The notes under the pieces are model-generated. The model was not told where the DNA came from and ran no database searches. It saw only the letters and a program-made list of their open reading frames with translations. 9,723 nucleotides of DNA from Candidatus Berkelbacteria bacterium. Its GTDB lineage: Bacteria; Patescibacteriota; UBA1384; JAHJRZ01. The stretch lies in the NCBI GenBank assembly GCA_026397195.1, contig JAPLVI010000037.1, forward strand, positions 1-9,723, written 5' to 3'. Numbering within the stretch: the stretch's first letter is position 1; the number at the start of each line of letters is the position of its first letter. The position numbers were made by a program, and so were the translations under genes. Shown in pieces: positions 1 through 7,271 of this stretch.

Positions 1-176
1 ATGCTCTGGATTCGACCAAAATCAAACGCGAGCTTGGATTTCAACCTAAATATAAGTTCAAAGAAGGCATGAAAGAAACCATTGAGTGGTATAAGAATAA
101 TCAAAGCTGGTGGCAAAAGATAAAAAATGGAACATTTAAAGAATACTATCAAAAACAATACTTAAAAAGAAAGTAA
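1..176 (+). CDS. rmlB: dTDP-glucose 4,6-dehydratase, C-terminal end only (partial at left edge)
   Basis: The open frame enters from the left edge with complete codons from position 3 and ends at TAA 174-176, giving about 57 residues. It begins ALDSTKIKRELGF and continues with GMKETIEWY, a WW pair and a tail rich in Tyr, Gln and Lys. This matches the usual end of RmlB: a (D)S-K-I-R-ELG-W-P helix, then 'ETI-WY', then a Trp-rich tail. RmlB is an extended-SDR NAD-dependent enzyme that converts dTDP-glucose to dTDP-4-keto-6-deoxyglucose, the second step towards dTDP-L-rhamnose. The catalytic and NAD-binding parts lie outside the window. The ATG at position 1 is out of frame and is not a start. Only one base separates its stop from the rmlD start, which supports the assignment. 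Another NDP-sugar dehydratase is possible from so short a piece, but the rmlD neighbour makes RmlB most likely. Confidence 0.8.
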   Translation, partial: ALDSTKIKRELGFQPKYKFKEGMKETIEWYKNNQSWWQKIKNGTFKEYYQKQYLKRK

Positions 177-177
177 A

Positions 178-1017
178 ATGAAAATACTTATTACCGGCGC
201 CAATGGCATGCTTAGCTTGGCGCTAAAAAAGAAATTACGACCTAAAAACAAATTAATCCTGACTGATATTCATAATATGGATATTACCAAGGCTAAAAAG
301 GTATCCGATTTTTTCAACAAGACTAATCCGGAAATAGTCATTCATGCCGCTGCTTACACTGATGTTGATGGCGCCGAAGCCAATAAGGCTCTGGCTTTAA
401 AAATAAACCGAGATGGAACAAGAAATGTGGCCTTAGTATGCAAAAAATTAGATATTCCTATTGTTTATATTTCTACTGATTATATTTTTGGTGGCGGAAA
501 AAAGAAACCATACACCGAAAAAAATAAGCCCAATCCCCTCTCTGTCTATGGTTTTTCTAAATATGCCGGAGAAAAAGAAATTAGGAGAATCACCAAAAAA
601 CATTACATAACTCGTTCCGCTTGGCTTTACGGCCCGGGAGGTAAAAATTTTGTCATGACAATATTGCGTTTAGCTTCCGAGTTAGATGAATTAAAAATTG
701 TTAATGACCAGAGAGGCTGCCCTACTTATACCTTTGATTTAGCTGAAGTGATTTCTAAACTTATTAAAAATGGAAAATATGGCACTTATCATGTTGTTAA
801 TTCAGGCTCTTGCACCTGGTTTCAGTTTGCCAAAGAAATCTTAAAAATCAAAAAAATAAAAAAGAAGGTCATCCCCATAACCTCAAAAGAACTCAACCGA
901 CCCGCTAAAAGGCCAACCTATTCAGTCCTATCTAATAAAAAAGTAAAGAAAACTGGCGTCAACCTCAGACCTTGGCAAAAAGCATTAGCAAATTTTCTGG
1001 AAACTGTCCCCTCCTGA
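178..1017 (+). CDS. rmlD: dTDP-4-dehydrorhamnose reductase
   Basis: RmlD is an extended SDR enzyme that reduces dTDP-4-dehydro-L-rhamnose with NAD(P)H to dTDP-L-rhamnose, the final step of the pathway, in the cytoplasm. The 279-residue length is typical. Visible motifs are the N-terminal Rossmann loop TGANGML (residues 6-12), HAAAYTDVDGAE (56-67), STDYIF with catalytic Thr100 (99-104), the YxxxK pair Tyr124/Lys128 in YGFSK, and a substrate-side RPAKRPTYS segment (241-249). Two small departures from the usual pattern are Ser13 at the third glycine of GxxGxxG, and Gly where 'YVFDG' normally has Asp (105). The start follows the rmlB stop by one base, with only a weak purine-rich stretch before it, so the pair is probably cotranscribed. 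The stop is TGA. rmlA and rmlC are not visible and may lie to the left. Confidence 0.93.
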   Translation: MKILITGANGMLSLALKKKLRPKNKLILTDIHNMDITKAKKVSDFFNKTNPEIVIHAAAYTDVDGAEANKALALKINRDGTRNVALVCKKLDIPIVYISTDYIFGGGKKKPYTEKNKPNPLSVYGFSKYAGEKEIRRITKKHYITRSAWLYGPGGKNFVMTILRLASELDELKIVNDQRGCPTYTFDLAEVISKLIKNGKYGTYHVVNSGSCTWFQFAKEILKIKKIKKKVIPITSKELNRPAKRPTYSVLSNKKVKKTGVNLRPWQKALANFLETVPS

Positions 1018-1031
1018 AAAATAATCAAAGA

Positions 1032-1060
1032 GTGACAAAGCAGAGTAAATTTTGTATATT
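1032..1060 (+). promoter_or_regulatory. Candidate sigma70-type promoter for the wzx operon
   Basis: GTGACA (1032-1037) and TATATT (1055-1060) each differ by one base from the consensus -35 and -10 hexamers and are separated by exactly 17 bases. They sit in the 82-bp gap between rmlD and wzx, the only real gap on the plus strand apart from the broken gene after wzx. Transcription would begin near 1067, about 33 bases before the wzx ATG. The surrounding DNA is AT-rich, so a chance match is possible, but the spacing and position are good. Confidence 0.5.
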
Positions 1061-1079
1061 GTTTAAGTAGTATTTAAAC
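1061..1079. repeat. Small inverted repeat just downstream of the putative -10
   Basis: GTTTAA (1061-1066) and TTAAAC (1074-1079) are perfect reverse complements around a 7-base loop. The repeat abuts the candidate -10 hexamer and would span the transcription start, a position where an operator could act. A T-rich stretch (about 1087-1092) follows, so a very weak terminator hairpin is the alternative. The stem is AT-rich with two G-C pairs at most and would be unstable as RNA. The assignment is tentative. Confidence 0.25.
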
Positions 1080-1099
1080 TAAATTGAATTTTTTATCTC

Positions 1100-2584
1100 A
1101 TGACATTAACCCATAAAATTGCCAAGCATACAACAATCCAAGTCGTTGGAAGAGTTTTGGGCTACTGTTTGAGTCTTGTTTCAATTATTTTTGTCACCCG
1201 ATATCTCGGGACAGATGGTTTTGGTAGATATGTAATTATTACTGTTTTTGTCAATGCGGTTGCTATTCTTGCTGAATTGGGTATCGACCAGATAATGATT
1301 AAAGAACTCTACAAGACAAAAAGGGATAATAGAGATGAGATTATCGCCAATGCTTTTGCTTTAAGAATAGTAAGCGCCTTAATTATCTTTATTATTGGCG
1401 CCTTATCAAGTCACTTCTTCCCCTACAATTCGGTTGTGGTAATTGGTATCTGGATCGTATCTTTTTCCGCTTTTCTTAATGCGATTAGCCTAATATTTCT
1501 TGATATTTTCCAGATATCTTTGACTATGCACTATCAGGTCATAGCAGATTTCTTAGGCAAAATACTAACATTTATTTTGGTTGTCCTTTCCGTTTATCTG
1601 GATTTGGGATTATATTTTATTCTCCTGGCCATCGTTGCTGGTACTATCTTGCAGTTTTCAATAGCCTATATTTGGGCGGGGGGATTGATGAAGTTGAGTC
1701 TCAAATTTAATTGGACGATTTGGAAAGGACTTTTAATCAAGTCAATCCCCCTTGGAATCAGCATTGTTCTAGGTTTTATTTATTATAAAGTTGATACAAT
1801 CATTCTTTCTCTCCTCAAACCGAGTTATGATGTAGGTATTTATGGTGCTTCCTATAAAGTTCTTGATGTCGTCGTCGCTTTCCCTGCAATGTTTTGCGGT
1901 CTTCTTTTCCCGATTCTCGCTGGTTGCTATGCTAAAAAACACATGAATCGTTTTAATGCCCTCATCCAAAAAGGGTTTGATATTCTTATCATCACTGGCG
2001 TCCCTATAACCATCATATTATTAGGGTTGGCTAGACCAATCATCTTTCTTATCGCCGGCAATCAATTCATCAATTCAATAAGGGTTTTGGAGATTCTTGC
2101 TCCGACTGCTATCCTAATTTTTATTAATTCGATCTTCTTTATTGCTATAGTTGGTGGAGATAAGCAAAACAAACTTATCTTCCCTTTTACATTTCTGGCC
2201 ATTTTTAATATTGTTCTAAATCTTATCCTCATACCCAAATACAGTTACATCGGAGCAGCCATAGCGACTATCGCTACCCAAATTCTCGCATTGGGAATTC
2301 CGTGGCTATTGACAAGAGAATTCTTTTCTACCAAAATATCTTTCAGGATTACATTAAAAGCAATGCTGGCGGGAGCGGTGATGTTTTTTGTTTTTATATT
2401 AATTCAGAAATTCAATATTGGCATTAATTGGAATAATCTGGAAAATATTAATACCTTCAACCGCTTAATCGTTTTAGGTGTAGTCACAATACTGGGAACA
2501 GCAATTTATCTCGGCTTGTTATATATCCTCGGTGGAATCAATAAGACCACCATTCAAAAGATTCTCCAGGATGAGGAGGCGTGA
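1100..2584 (+). CDS. wzx: Wzx-type polysaccharide flippase (MOP superfamily)
   Basis: This 494-residue integral membrane protein has about 12-14 hydrophobic segments spread over its full length (for example near residues 13-35, 43-63, 87-107, 113-137, 295-315, 325-350 and 455-480). The N-terminus, with a VGR motif and FVTRYLGTDGFGRY, is the familiar opening of the polysaccharide-synthesis (PF01943-like) branch of MOP exporters. It is expected to flip undecaprenyl-diphosphate-linked repeat units across the cytoplasmic membrane. The neighbouring sugar-nucleotide genes, glycosyltransferases and Wzy-type protein support that role. No clear Shine-Dalgarno precedes the ATG; the start was chosen because the conserved N-terminal helix begins directly after it. 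The stop is TGA, and its last A is the first base of the ATG of the following broken glycosyltransferase gene, so the two were translationally linked. Which glycan it carries cannot be read from sequence. Confidence 0.88.
   Translation: MTLTHKIAKHTTIQVVGRVLGYCLSLVSIIFVTRYLGTDGFGRYVIITVFVNAVAILAELGIDQIMIKELYKTKRDNRDEIIANAFALRIVSALIIFIIGALSSHFFPYNSVVVIGIWIVSFSAFLNAISLIFLDIFQISLTMHYQVIADFLGKILTFILVVLSVYLDLGLYFILLAIVAGTILQFSIAYIWAGGLMKLSLKFNWTIWKGLLIKSIPLGISIVLGFIYYKVDTIILSLLKPSYDVGIYGASYKVLDVVVAFPAMFCGLLFPILAGCYAKKHMNRFNALIQKGFDILIITGVPITIILLGLARPIIFLIAGNQFINSIRVLEILAPTAILIFINSIFFIAIVGGDKQNKLIFPFTFLAIFNIVLNLILIPKYSYIGAAIATIATQILALGIPWLLTREFFSTKISFRITLKAMLAGAVMFFVFILIQKFNIGINWNNLENINTFNRLIVLGVVTILGTAIYLGLLYILGGINKTTIQKILQDEEA
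2574..2579 (+). promoter_or_regulatory. Consensus Shine-Dalgarno of the broken GT2 gene
   Basis: AGGAGG lies inside the last codons of wzx, 4 bases before an ATG at 2584 and 7 bases before an in-frame GTG at 2587. It is the strongest ribosome binding site I see in the window, and most other genes lack an obvious one. It now drives translation of only a 37-codon remnant and may feed ribosomes to wecB by reinitiation. Confidence 0.6.
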
Positions 2585-2716
2585 TGGTGGATAAGAAAAA
2601 TGTTGTTACCCTTAATTGGAATAATGCCAAGGACACGATTGTAGTTTCGAGGGTATCTAGATTTTGTGCGTTCGAGAAAGGGCAAGGCAGAATATAATTG
2701 GTTGACGGTTAAATGA
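2584..2716 (+). pseudogene. Remnant of a family 2 glycosyltransferase gene with its centre deleted
   Basis: This apparent spacer holds both ends of a lost gene. From ATG 2584, which overlaps the wzx stop, the first 19 codons read MVDKKNVVTLNWNNAKDTI, the characteristic first beta strand of GT2 enzymes ('VVILNWN...DTIECL'). In the next frame, from 2645, codons read FRGYLDFVRSRKGK and end with AEYNWLTVK at TGA 2714-2716, resembling the basic C-terminal tail of GT2 proteins. That TGA overlaps the wecB ATG in the ATGA arrangement used elsewhere in this operon. The two pieces are in different frames, so the present reading frame runs only to TAA 2695-2697 (37 residues). The junction lies at about 2640-2648. 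The GT-A core, including any DXD and ED motifs, is absent, so no activity is expected. A real deletion or a metagenome assembly collapse could both explain it. The N-terminal match is strong and the C-terminal match is weaker. Confidence 0.68.
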
Positions 2717-3831
2717 CAAAAATTTCATTCGTTTTCGGAACAAGACCCGAGGCAATCAAGATGGCACCGGTAATTATCGGCGCCAAAAAGGAAAGGGGGC
2801 TTACGCCCCTTGTTTTATTGACAGGACAACACAGAGAGATATTGGATTCAGTGCTCGACCTTTTTAAAATCAGACCAAAGATAAATCTTGGAGTGATGAG
2901 AAAAAATCAGACACTCTCGGAACTTACAGCCAGAATCATAAAAAAACTTAATCCAGTTCTGGAGATAGAAAAACCGAATATTGTCTTGGTTCAAGGAGAC
3001 ACAACTACGGCTCTGGTTGGGGCGCTCTTGGCTTTCTATCATCAAATACCTGTCGGGCACATCGAGGCGGGATTGAGAAGTTTTGATAAGTTCCAACCAT
3101 TCCCCGAGGAAATAAACCGATGCATGATCAGCCAGATTGCCGATCTACATTTTGCGCCAACTAAAGATGCAGCCAAGAATCTATTGACTGGGGGTATCAA
3201 AAAAGATCAAATATTTATTGTTGGGAATACTGTAATCGATGCCATAAATCTTATCGCTAAAAAAGTAAATATTTTTAGTAAAAAGGAGTTGAATAAATTG
3301 AATTTGGGGAAAATAATGGTACTCATCACAACTCACCGTCGAGAAAATATTGGCCCACCAATGGAGAATATTTGTCGAGCTATTCTGAAACTGATTAAGT
3401 TTAATCCGGAATTGATATTCGTTTTGCCTATGCATCCTAATCCTAAAGTCAGGGAAACTTTAAAAAAATATCTGGATAATAACCCCAATGTCCATCTGAT
3501 TGAGCCACTTGATTATCCTGATTTTGTATTGATGATGAAAAAAAGCTACTTCATCCTAACAGATTCGGGAGGCGTGCAAGAAGAGGCACCAAGTTTAGGT
3601 AAGCCAGTGCTCGTCTTGAGAGAAACAACGGAAAGGAAGGAGGGCATAAAAGCCGGCACAGCCATTATGGTCGGCACCAATCAAAATAAAATATTCGATA
3701 CCGCAACCAAACTCATAAAAAACCCGCGAACTTATAAAAAAATATCTTTAGTTAAAAATCCATACGGCGATGGTAAATCAAGCCAGAGAATCATCGAAAT
3801 CATCAAGTATTATTTTAGTAACAAAAAATGA
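2713..3831 (+). CDS. wecB: UDP-N-acetylglucosamine 2-epimerase (non-hydrolysing)
   Basis: WecB interconverts UDP-GlcNAc and UDP-ManNAc in the cytoplasm, supplying ManNAc or, after oxidation by a WecC not seen here, ManNAcA for glycan assembly. The 372-residue length is normal. Family motifs occur in order: GTRPEAIKMAP (9-19), GQHREILD (38-45), VQGDTTT (93-99), GHIEAGLRS (115-123), FPEE (130-133), THRREN (207-212), MHPNP (240-244) and DSGGVQEEAPSLGKPVL (284-300). Asp96, Glu118, Glu132 and His208 fall where the catalytic or binding residues of E. coli WecB lie. The start is fixed by the conserved N-terminus. There is no Shine-Dalgarno before it; the ATG overlaps the stop of the broken GT2 gene, so it was probably coupled to that gene originally. 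Its TGA overlaps the next gene's ATG. Confidence 0.95.
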   Translation: MTKISFVFGTRPEAIKMAPVIIGAKKERGLTPLVLLTGQHREILDSVLDLFKIRPKINLGVMRKNQTLSELTARIIKKLNPVLEIEKPNIVLVQGDTTTALVGALLAFYHQIPVGHIEAGLRSFDKFQPFPEEINRCMISQIADLHFAPTKDAAKNLLTGGIKKDQIFIVGNTVIDAINLIAKKVNIFSKKELNKLNLGKIMVLITTHRRENIGPPMENICRAILKLIKFNPELIFVLPMHPNPKVRETLKKYLDNNPNVHLIEPLDYPDFVLMMKKSYFILTDSGGVQEEAPSLGKPVLVLRETTERKEGIKAGTAIMVGTNQNKIFDTATKLIKNPRTYKKISLVKNPYGDGKSSQRIIEIIKYYFSNKK

Positions 3832-4946
3832 AACCAAAAGTTCTACATCTTTTCTCGGTTAAGAGTAATTTGGGTGACGCTATTCGTATCAACGAAATGA
3901 GAAAATATCTGAGTAAGCATTCCCAATATGATCATCTAAATTTTGCCAATAGTCTTGGGTCTAAATTAAATTTAAAAAATCTTTTCATTTATTTACGCGG
4001 TTTGCTTGGAGGGAAGTCACTACCGATTATTAAAGAACAGATTTATCTAAACAGATGCATCGAGGCAACAAAAAATAAATTACGATCAAAGAACTTCGAC
4101 TCTATTGTGGCTGAATTAGCACACAATGGTTATGTCGGCATCAAGGCTGCTCGAGGATATAACATCAAAATAATAACTGATGTCCACGGTATCGCTTCTC
4201 AGGAATATGCCGAGAATAAATATCAAAGAAAAATCAAAGATTATTCAAGGCTAATTGAAGATCTCGATCGTTTTATCTTCACCAAATCAGATGTCCTGAT
4301 CTGTGTTTCGCAAAATATGAAAAGGTTCGCTATTGAAAAATATGGTGATCAAGGCAATTTTTTTATTGCCCCAAACGGAACGCAGGTATCAGATTATAAA
4401 GCAAAGTTTAGCAAGCCTTTAAAGCTAATTTATGGCGGGATCTTTGCCTTTTGGGAAGATTTGGATACTTTCCTTGATCTTGCCAGATACGATAAAAAGA
4501 ATAAATATTTCCTCATGGGTGATGGGCCAGAGAAAAAAAGAATTATGCGCCGAATTAAGAAAGAAAAAATTCCAATTCGCTACCTCGGGTCAAAAAAAAG
4601 AGAGGAAGCACACCGTATCTTTGCTAAAATGAATGTTGGAGTAGCTCCCACGACAACTGGCGTGACCAGGCAAGTAGCTAGCCCAATTAAGGTTTATGAT
4701 TATATGAGTCTCGGCTTGCCAGTCATTACTGCTCGCTGTGGAGATTGGGGTGAAGATATCAAAAAATATGATGCCGGTTTTGTCTGCCAAAAAAGCGACG
4801 CCAAAATGTTTTTGGAAGCTGTCAGGCAACTGGAAAATCAAAATATCTGGTCTCTCAAAAGCTCTAATGCCATCAAATTATCCAAGAGCAGGGACTGGCA
4901 AAATATTTTTGAAAATTCACTTAAAAAAATTTTTCAAGGCTCATGA
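3828..4946 (+). CDS. GT-B fold glycosyltransferase, divergent GT4-like
   Basis: This 372-residue protein looks like a cytoplasmic glycosyltransferase of the GT-B fold. The N-terminal half has SNLGDAIRI (13-21) and DVHG (118-121). The C-terminal half has PNGT (182-185), YGGIFAFWE (202-210), GDGPE (231-235) and SPIKVYDYMSLGLPVI (285-300). The last segment aligns with the nucleotide-sugar binding region of GT4 enzymes of the 'SP-K-xEYMA-G-PV' type, but the usual Glu is Asp291 and the classical E-x7-E spacing is not present. There is no signal peptide or clear membrane helix. The start overlaps the wecB stop (ATGA) and its own stop overlaps the next gene in the same way, so it belongs to the operon. 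Donor and acceptor are unknown; UDP-ManNAc derivatives or dTDP-rhamnose are plausible donors only by context. Confidence 0.8.
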   Translation: MKPKVLHLFSVKSNLGDAIRINEMRKYLSKHSQYDHLNFANSLGSKLNLKNLFIYLRGLLGGKSLPIIKEQIYLNRCIEATKNKLRSKNFDSIVAELAHNGYVGIKAARGYNIKIITDVHGIASQEYAENKYQRKIKDYSRLIEDLDRFIFTKSDVLICVSQNMKRFAIEKYGDQGNFFIAPNGTQVSDYKAKFSKPLKLIYGGIFAFWEDLDTFLDLARYDKKNKYFLMGDGPEKKRIMRRIKKEKIPIRYLGSKKREEAHRIFAKMNVGVAPTTTGVTRQVASPIKVYDYMSLGLPVITARCGDWGEDIKKYDAGFVCQKSDAKMFLEAVRQLENQNIWSLKSSNAIKLSKSRDWQNIFENSLKKIFQGS

Positions 4947-6121
4947 AAAAGACCAAACACATTCTCTTTATTACCAATTCAACCATCTCGGGAGGAGCAG
5001 AAATCTGCCTCAAGAATCTCATAATTGAACTTTTGGACTATCCTCTAGACATTGATTTGCTATTTCCAAAGCAAGGAGAAATAAAAAATCTTTTTGCCGG
5101 GATAAGGGTGGCAAAACACAAACTGTTATTAGGCTCAAGTTCAATCAAGTTCCGCGGTCTTAATCTCTATTCGCCAACCATTTTGCATCATTATTTCAAA
5201 CTTAAAAACTCCATCGTCAAAATCAACAAAAAAAATAAGGTCGATCTTATCTTTGTTCAGCAAGATCCTAAAGAGAAAATTCTCGCTGCAATTTTAGGCA
5301 GAAAATTAAATATTCCCGTTATTTGGATGGAGCACTCAAAGCTCCATCCCTGGCAGAGGTTGCCACATTTTAGATATCTTTATCATTTATTTGCCAAAAA
5401 AGTTTCGCGCATTATCGCTGTCTCTTTCGCTGTCAAGAAATCATTGGTGGGTATTGGTATCCTTTCAAAAAAAATTAAGACCGTTTGGAATGGAGTCAGA
5501 GCGGCAAAGCTTAACGACCAAGAAACCGAAAGCCTTAAAAATAAATGGGGGCTCAAAGATAAAATCGTCTTTGGGCTGGCTTCACGACTGACTCGCAATA
5601 AAGGCATTTTTGAACTGCTTGAGGCAGCCAAAGGAGTAATCAAAAATAACAAAAAGATCATCTTCTTAATCATCGGTTCGGGCAAAGAAGAGGACAATTT
5701 AAAACAACAGGCACGAGCATCGATTGCTAAAAATCAAATAAAATTTATGGGTTTTCAAAATAATGCTGCCTCACTCAACAGTCTTTTCGACGTTGTTGTC
5801 AGCCCATCTTTTGATGAAGGCGAGGGGCTTCCCTTGAGAATAATCGAAGGAATGGCTCAAGCCAAACCCATTATTGCCACAGATATCTCTGGGTCAAAAG
5901 AAGAAGTTATAGATAGGATAAACGGCTATTTAATCAAAACCCACGACGTGGTGATGCTTAAAAAAAAGATCATTAAACTAGCTAATAATCAAACTTTACG
6001 GGAAAAGATGGGCAAAGAAAGTCTAAAAATTTATAATCGTCGCTTTACCGTAGAAAAAATGACAAGCAAAATATATCACCAAATATCAAAAACCATAGCT
6101 AGCCGAAATGAAAAAAATTAA
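4943..6121 (+). CDS. GT4-family glycosyltransferase
   Basis: This is a 392-residue GT-B glycosyltransferase expected to act on the cytoplasmic face during repeat-unit assembly. The N-terminal acceptor domain has the glycine loop SGGAE (16-20) and MEHS (129-132). A WNGV linker (182-185) leads to the Rossmann donor domain with SRLTRNKG (214-221; Arg215 and Lys220 in the usual phosphate-contact positions), IIGSGKEE (243-250) and the E-x7-E pair Glu294/Glu302 in EGLPLRIIE. The domain order and length are standard for GT4. The ATG overlaps the previous TGA, and the following gene starts 14 bases before its TAA, so all are probably translated together. Sugar specificity cannot be read from sequence. 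Confidence 0.9.
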   Translation: MKKTKHILFITNSTISGGAEICLKNLIIELLDYPLDIDLLFPKQGEIKNLFAGIRVAKHKLLLGSSSIKFRGLNLYSPTILHHYFKLKNSIVKINKKNKVDLIFVQQDPKEKILAAILGRKLNIPVIWMEHSKLHPWQRLPHFRYLYHLFAKKVSRIIAVSFAVKKSLVGIGILSKKIKTVWNGVRAAKLNDQETESLKNKWGLKDKIVFGLASRLTRNKGIFELLEAAKGVIKNNKKIIFLIIGSGKEEDNLKQQARASIAKNQIKFMGFQNNAASLNSLFDVVVSPSFDEGEGLPLRIIEGMAQAKPIIATDISGSKEEVIDRINGYLIKTHDVVMLKKKIIKLANNQTLREKMGKESLKIYNRRFTVEKMTSKIYHQISKTIASRNEKN

Positions 6122-7271
6122 GGTTGTATATTATAATGACGCAAAAACTAGAGATGGTGGAATCGGAGGATCGCAGAAACATCTTTTCTCTTTGCTAGAG
6201 AACCTTGATCAGAATAAATTCAAGCCCTACCTCATCTGTCCTAATGATTCCAGTCTCAAAAAATGGAGAGATTCAATCAGGGGATTAAAGGTTAAAGTTT
6301 ATCCTATTTTTGATCATCAAAGGCCACTCTTTGTTAATATAAAAGCAGTAAGGCAAAAATTAAAAGAAATAAAGCCAAAAATCATTCATCTGCAATTCTG
6401 GACACCTTATTCCTGTGCCGCCGGGCTGGTCGCCTCAAAACTTGCCAAAGTGCCTCTTATCATGAGTACCGAACACTCCTTGATCCCGATCGGCGATTCA
6501 AAATGGTACCTCATACCCCTTAAGGCAATCTATCAAATTATGCGCAAAAAAATTATCAATTATCCCACGACAGTTAGTTTGGCGTCAAAAAAAATGATGA
6601 AGCATGGTCAGTTTTTTGGTAATAAAAAAATCTTTGTCATACATAATGGAATTAGTCTTTCCGAACCACAGATGAAACCAATTCTTACCTCTAAAATTGA
6701 CCAAAAAAAAGTAAATTTTGTAACCGTTGCCAGAATTAATGGAGAGAAGGGGCATGATGATATTTTGCGGACAATCAAGTGCATCAATCCTAAAATAAGG
6801 AAAAAAATTCACTTTCATTTTATCGGCGATGGTGAAAAATCTGAGAAAATCAAAAAGAAGAGCAGGGAGATGGGGTTCAAAAACAAGATAACCTTTTGGG
6901 GAACGAGGAACGATGTTAGACAAATCCTGCCCCAATTCAATATTTTTCTTTTTCCGTCCTTAAGAGAAAATTTTCCTCTGGCAATTCTGGAGGCAATGGC
7001 TGCTGGTCTTCCCATTATTGCTACTGATGTCGGAGGCATATCAGAAGCCCTTAAGCAAAACAAGGGAGGATTTCTTGTACCAATCAAAAGGATAAAAATT
7101 TTAGCACAAAAAATCATTTTTTTGGCGACTCATCACAGATACGCAGAAAGAATGGGCAAATTCAATTCTAACTTGGTGCGAATCCTCTTTTCTGATAAAA
7201 TAATGACAAGAAAAACCGAAAAACTTTATGAAGATGCAATCAGAGATTCTAAAAAACGCAAACAAAATTAA
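6108..7271 (+). CDS. GT4-family glycosyltransferase
   Basis: This 387-residue GT-B enzyme has GIGGSQKH (18-25) as its N-terminal glycine loop, STEHS (120-124), a HNGI linker (179-182), ARINGEKG (208-215; Arg209 and Lys214 at the phosphate-binding positions), IGDGEK (239-244) and the E-x7-E pair Glu287/Glu295 within ENFPLAILEAMAAGLPII. These are the expected GT4 motifs in normal order and spacing. It starts 14 bases inside the preceding glycosyltransferase, in another frame, and has no clear ribosome binding site, which suggests coupled translation. It probably adds one sugar to the lipid-linked repeat unit. It differs clearly from the neighbouring GT4 outside the motifs, so it is not a recent duplicate. 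An eight-A run at 6703-6710 lies in the linker region. Confidence 0.9.
   Translation: MKKIKVVYYNDAKTRDGGIGGSQKHLFSLLENLDQNKFKPYLICPNDSSLKKWRDSIRGLKVKVYPIFDHQRPLFVNIKAVRQKLKEIKPKIIHLQFWTPYSCAAGLVASKLAKVPLIMSTEHSLIPIGDSKWYLIPLKAIYQIMRKKIINYPTTVSLASKKMMKHGQFFGNKKIFVIHNGISLSEPQMKPILTSKIDQKKVNFVTVARINGEKGHDDILRTIKCINPKIRKKIHFHFIGDGEKSEKIKKKSREMGFKNKITFWGTRNDVRQILPQFNIFLFPSLRENFPLAILEAMAAGLPIIATDVGGISEALKQNKGGFLVPIKRIKILAQKIIFLATHHRYAERMGKFNSNLVRILFSDKIMTRKTEKLYEDAIRDSKKRKQN

Noticed and set aside
1..72. ATG at the first base as a gene start
   Set aside because: It is out of frame with the RmlB-like C-terminus that runs to 176 and reaches a stop after a short meaningless peptide.
4738..5028. Plus-strand frame spanning the junction of the first two glycosyltransferases
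   Set aside because: It is a shifted reading of both genes; both have conserved motifs in their own frames and overlap by the usual ATGA.
5383..5697. Antisense open frame within the second glycosyltransferase, and similar open stretches opposite other genes
   Set aside because: The frame lies entirely opposite a gene with clear family motifs; its translation is low-complexity and resembles no protein I know.
6703..6710. Run of eight A bases as a phase-variation switch in the third glycosyltransferase
   Set aside because: Runs of similar length occur throughout this AT-rich, lysine-rich region, and nothing marks this one as special.
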